DNA from: Agapetus fuscipes
Lineage: Eukaryota; Arthropoda; Insecta; Trichoptera; Glossosomatidae
Length of the DNA stretch: 64,000 bases
Reading direction: 5' to 3'
NCBI GenBank assembly: GCA_951799405.1
Contig: OX637339.1
Coordinates: 1,860,001 to 1,924,000, forward strand
The position numbers and the translations under genes were made by a program. The first letter of the stretch is position 1. Every line of letters begins with the position of its first letter. The notes below the pieces were generated by a model that was not told the origin of the DNA, did no database searches, and worked only from the letters and a program-made list of their open reading frames with translations. Shown here in pieces: positions 54,901-60,900 of this stretch.

Positions 54901-57900
54901 CTGTCAGGACACATCAATAACATCAGTACAATGATAATGAACGAGAAATTCAAACAAGAAAATTACAATTTCCACATCTTTTCTATCCCTTTTGCTCGTA
55001 TTTCAGTTTTTATTATTTTTATAATTTGTTCTTACTTAGATTGTATGTAGCTTTTTACTGTTTCTAATTTTGGCAAATTATTTTGTTGATCTTCACTTTT
55101 TATTTTTGTTTACTATCTCTTCACTCTTGTTGCTGTTCTTGCATATTTTTTATTACTAATTTTTAAAATTGAAAAACTACAATTGGCTTTGATTTTTGTA
55201 AACTTACATCTTTTCTGTGTAATAATGTATGCTGTTGTTTTTCGGATACTAAAAAAAAAAGAACTTCAAACAAGAAAACTACATTTTGAATATCGGTAAT
55301 CAAAGTCCTTTTTTTTTTTTAAGGAATCCTGTGCGGGAGGCCCCCCAATTCTTAAAAGTCTTGGGGGTCTATGTCACCCTGGAACGGTGCCGCAGAGGTG
55401 TTGCTTGAGTTCTTGCTTCTATCGTGAGGCGCTGCAAGGAAGTGGTGATTGATGTTGGAATTATTGGTTAGTTGGACTTATAGGTTAGTATGAGGCTGAC
55501 CACCTATACTGTAAAAAAAGGTTCACTTTACCAATGTCACCCCTGTTTTAGGTCGGCAAGAGTTGCAGGGCTTATGTTCATTTGAGATTGGGTTTTTTAG
55601 TTATAAGTCCACAAGCAAACTTATATCTTTCTGCTTATGGGAATGCATGTAAAATGGATCTTGGATTATAGTTTACCAGAAGAAATGAGTGTGCAGGACT
55701 CGTCGGTTGGCAAGTCCAGAGGGTCTTCAGACAGATAGAGATGCTCCAGGAGCTCCAGCGGGCGCATGAAGGATATGCCCCCACGCCTCAGCAGCACACA
55801 CCACCCACCATTCTCCTGGACAATAATAATAATTATATTAGGATAATTTATTTGGTGTGCGCTGTTTTTGTGTGTATCACACCTCCAGAGCCCTCTGCGA
55901 ACTTGGTTGTCGCTGTAGAAAGCGCCAATTATCAAGTAAGACCCAATTGCTGTAAGGCTGGATGGACCTTTGGTGAACGGTTACATACAAAAAACAGCGC
56001 TCACTATATAAACCATCCTAATATTTATTTATATTTGTAGTGTGGATTAAGGTTTCCACTCACATGGTTGGAGAGCACCAGGCCTTGTGGCTTCCTCCAT
56101 CCCTCGAGGTACTGAACACACCAGCTGTACAGCTCTGACCAGCATCTGAAATTCAGAAGCAATATGCTGTAAAAGATATAAATAAAGGTTCAAATATCTG
56201 TATAAGTTTTATAAATCAATGTTGAAGAACGTCCAGGTGGAGGGAGGCAGGTGGGAGCGCCTAGGCTGTGGAAGGAAGAGCATGGAGAGATGCACACAGC
56301 TTCTTCTGATGAGGCGCTTGTCCAGGAAGTTAGGGGCAGGAGTCAGGATGAGACAGAAGCGCAGCCCAACAAGCAAACTAGTCATATAAAAAAACCGTTA
56401 TACGACTTTAAGTCATATATGAGTTGTATAGCAGTTATTAAATGACCTGTTCGTCGTATAGACGTTGTACATCCGACTGTTAAGTCGTCTGACTAAATAG
56501 TCGTATAACATCGTCTAATAAACGTTTTAACAACATAATTATAAAATTATCACATAATGGTTTTATTAAAACGTTTACTCAACACAAACCTAAGTCGTAT
56601 AAACATTTCAGTCGTATAAAGGTTTTTTTAAAGACAATTTTGTCGTATAAGAGCATTTGGATAACATCTATACAACTTGTTGGTTTTATAAACGTTTTAA
56701 AAAAACCCTTATATGACCATTATAAAGTTTTTAGAAATTCTAAAACAAAAAACAATATGGCGCTCGATCACGCAGTCTTTCAAAAACGTTTATTCGACCA
56801 AAGGTTATATAACAGTCGTATAACGGTGTATCGATGACTTGCACTAAAATGGCTGACCATAAAGATATAAAATGTTTTAAAAATGTTTTTAAAAATTGTC
56901 AAAAATTAGATTATCCTTAGAGGGCGACAGTAAATAACTTAGTATCATGATATATAATACCAATGAAATGACATTCCCATAGAAATTCAGACGTAATCCA
57001 ATCTTTACCATATACTCAACACATATTCAATATTAATACTAATAATAAACCATTTTAACTTACCTTATTGTCTACTTTGTCCAATTTTTGACACTAAAAC
57101 ATATTGGTCATTTTAAAACCTTTATATGACTCTTTGGTCATGTAAATGTTTTCTCTGTACTCTTATACAACGTTTTGGGATTTCTGTAACCTTTATACTA
57201 TCTTTACTCAACTATTTGTTGTTATCATAAAACCTTTATTTAACCATTATACGACCAATAGGTCGTATAATTTGCGCCACTTTCGCATTTTATAAACGTT
57301 TTCGTAACGTTTATATGACCAATCTTATCGGACCAGAAGTTGCAGTAAAACGTTTTCTCAACTTTTATACGACCTTTTTTTGCTAGTTGGGAGGGCATGT
57401 GAAGCCAAAGAGAGATTTCAGCTACAGTGCTTTCAAAAAAAAAAGTTGAACCATTCTTTGAGTATTTCATTGAGGGCATCCATGGAAAGTACAGCACACA
57501 GCCGCCAGTGCTCTCCTCCTCAGGGCCTGCACGCCCCCTCCCCCTCTCTGCCCTGGTTCATATTGGATAACCTACTTGTGTGTGAGGTCCTGTGCCTGCA
57601 GCTGTGTCCTGGCGGCCCTCTGCTGCTCTGTACAGCACACGGCCGCCAGTGCTCTCCTCCTCAGGGCCTGCACGCCCCCTACCCCTCTCTGCCCTGGTTC
57701 ACATTGGATAACATACTTGTGTGTGAGGTCCTGTGCCTGCAGCTGTGTCCTGGCGGCCCTCTGCTGCTCTGTACAGCACACGGCCGCCAGTGCTCTCCTC
57801 CTCAGGGCCTGCACGCCCCCCTCCCCCTCACTCTCCGCCTCCAGCATTGTCTGGTCGCGGGTGCTCTGGTTCAGGGTGCTGTTGGCTGCGTCACCACTGC

Positions 57901-60900
57901 GCTCATAAATCTAAAACACATCAAATTGTAGGTTAAATAGATTTGTCCTAAAGATGGCGTTTTTTCCAAAGGAATGCATTAAATACATTCACTACGGTCT
58001 TTAGTCTAGTGGTGAATGCTTTGGACTCCTGATTGGAAGGTAGTGGGTTTGAATTCAGGAAACAGCGCTCACCAAATAAATCATCCTAATATTATTATTA
58101 TTAAATAGCACCTGGCAACATCCACTTCTGCTTTGACCATAGAGTTATAAAGGTATAGAGATGAAGTCCAGACCAAAATAATGTCGCCTATTTTTTGGAC
58201 TGAAGCGCTGAACCTAGATCCGCGTAAAATTGTAATGCTCGGTTTTGCCCTCATTACTTCGTCAGCGCTCGGATCGTTAACATCTCAATAAAAATGGTTT
58301 TCTGAGTGAGAGGATTCAAAAATAGGTCCGAAAAAAATTAAAAAGTGGATGGAATCACATTTCACAAGTAATTTTATGTTTTTTATATGCTAATTAACGT
58401 TTTATTTATATTTTGAACGAATTATTAACAGTCGCGTGCTAGAGGAGCGCGTTCACTAGATAGATAGTGTTCCAGCGTGTGTAAGAAAGGGACAACAGCG
58501 CCCAGGGTTGTACTCAAAATAATGACATGACTAAATAATGACAATGGACATGCTGTCGGTGGACATTATGTCGGGGGAACATTTTGTCCATGGACATTGT
58601 ATCGGTGGACATTATGTCGGTGGGACATATGTCGGTGGGCATTCTTTCCGTGGACATTCTGTCGGTGGACATTCTGTCGGTTGACATTCTGCCGGTGGAC
58701 ATTATGTCGGGTGAACATTTTGTCCATGGACATTGTATCGTTGGACATTATTTCGGTGGGACATATGTCGGTGGGCATTCTTTCCGTGGACATTCTGTCG
58801 GTGGACATTCTTTCGGTTGACATTCTGCCGGTGGACATTTTGTCGGGGAACATGTTTGTCCGTGGACATTGTATCGGTGGACATTGTGTCGATGGACATT
58901 CTATCGGGTAGACATTTTGCCCGTGGACATTGTATCGGTGGACATTTTGTCGCGTGGACATTGTATCGGAGGACATTATGTCGGTGGACATTTTGTCGCG
59001 TGGACATTGTATCGGTGGACATTATGTCGGTGGACATTTTGTCGGGTGAACATTCTGTCGGGTGAACATTTTGTCCGTGGACATTGTATCAGTGGACATT
59101 ATGTCAGTGGGACATATGTCAGTGGACATTCTTTCCGTGGACATTTTGTGGGTGGACATTTTGTCGCGTGGACATTATGTCGGTGGGACATTATGTCAGT
59201 GGACATTCTTTCCGTGAATATTCTGTCGATAGACATTCTGTCGGTTGACATTCTGCCGGTGGACATTTTGTCGGGGGCCATGTTTGTCCGTGGACATTGT
59301 ATCGGTGGACATTGTGTTGGTGGACATTCTGTCGGGTGGACATTTTGTCCGTGGACATTGTATCGGTGGACATTATGTCGGTGGACATTCTGTCGGGTGG
59401 ACATTTTGTCCGTGGACATTGTATCGGTGGACATTATGTCGGTGGACATTTTATCGGGTGGCCATTCTGTCGGGTGAATATTTTGTCCGTGGACATTGTA
59501 TCGGTGGACATTATGTCTGTGAGACATATGTCAGTGGACATTCTTTCCGTGGAAATTTTGTGGGTGGATATTTTGTCGGAGGACATGTTTGTCCGTGGAT
59601 ATTGTATCGGTGGACATTTTGTCCGTGGACATTGTATTTGTTTGGTATTTTGTATTTGCATTGGTGGGCATTATGTCGGTGGACATTTTGTCGCGGGGAC
59701 ATTGTATCGGTGGACATTATGTCGGTGGACATTTTGTCGGGTGGACATTCTGTCGGGAGAACATTTTGTCCGTGGGCATTGTATTTGTTTGGTATTTTGT
59801 ATTTGCATTGGTGGGCATTATGTCGGTGGACATTTTGTCGCGGGGACATTGTATCGGTGGACATTATGTCGGTGGACATTTTGTCGGGTGGACATTCTGT
59901 CGGGTGAACATTTTGTCCGTGGGCATTGTATCGGTGCACATTATGTCGGTGGACATTTTGTTGCGTGGACATTTTGTCGCGTGGACATTTTTTCACGTGG
60001 ACATTTTGTCCGTGGACATTGTGTCGATGCACATTCTGTTGGTGGACATTCTGTCGGGGGACATTTTGTCGATGGACATTTTGTCGGGTGGAAATTTTAT
60101 CAGGGGGACATTTTGTCCGTTTACATTATGACGGTGGACATTTTGTCGCGTGGACATTTCGTCGCGTGGACATTTTGTCACGTGGACATTTCGTCCGTGA
60201 ACATTGTGTCGATGGACATTCTGTTGGTGGACATTCTGTCGGTGGACATTTTGTCGGTGGACATTTGGTCGGGTGGAAATTTTGTCGGGGGGGCATTTTG
60301 TCCGTGTACATTATGTCGGTGGACATTCTATCAATGTACATTTTGTCGTCGCACCGATTAATTTTACTCGTCCCGTAACCATATACAAGTTATATTTTGA
60401 TTTTAAATAATTAAATATGAAAATCTTTTTTGTTTTTATTATTTATTCGTACCCTGAATCGGCTCTGGTAATATTTTTTTGCCAGGGCGATCTGTGACCG
60501 TTTTGATCGTAAAAGTTCTGTACACAAATGGATTTTGGTGTCATTCGTTTGAACTAATCATATAACATCGCGTAAAAACTATATATGTGTGTACAGAAAT
60601 TTATTCGTTTCATTCGTCATTCGTTTCATAGCACCCATTGGTACATCGTGTCGGCAGAGCAAGACAAAGATATACTGTCTTCGCATGTCTTGTCTTGTCT
60701 TGTATCCTGCCGCCATTCCTCTAGGGGTGGCCAGTACCTCCACATAAGTGCCTCCACTTGACTCTGTCCCTGCATACTTCCTTCATCTCATCCAATTTCA
60801 TCACTCTTTTCATGCATGCTCTTCTCTTGTTTCCACTCTGTAAATTCCATTCATTCGCAATCTCACTTATCTGATCAATCCATTCTTTTCTAGGTCTTCC

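Noticed and set aside
58545..60350. CRISPR array
   Set aside because: The unit is 15 bp and continuous, with no unique spacers, and the genome is eukaryotic.
59297..60361. Open frames up to 354 codons in the minisatellite
   Set aside because: A 15-bp unit without stop words is open in every frame. There is no start context, splice link or non-repeat domain.
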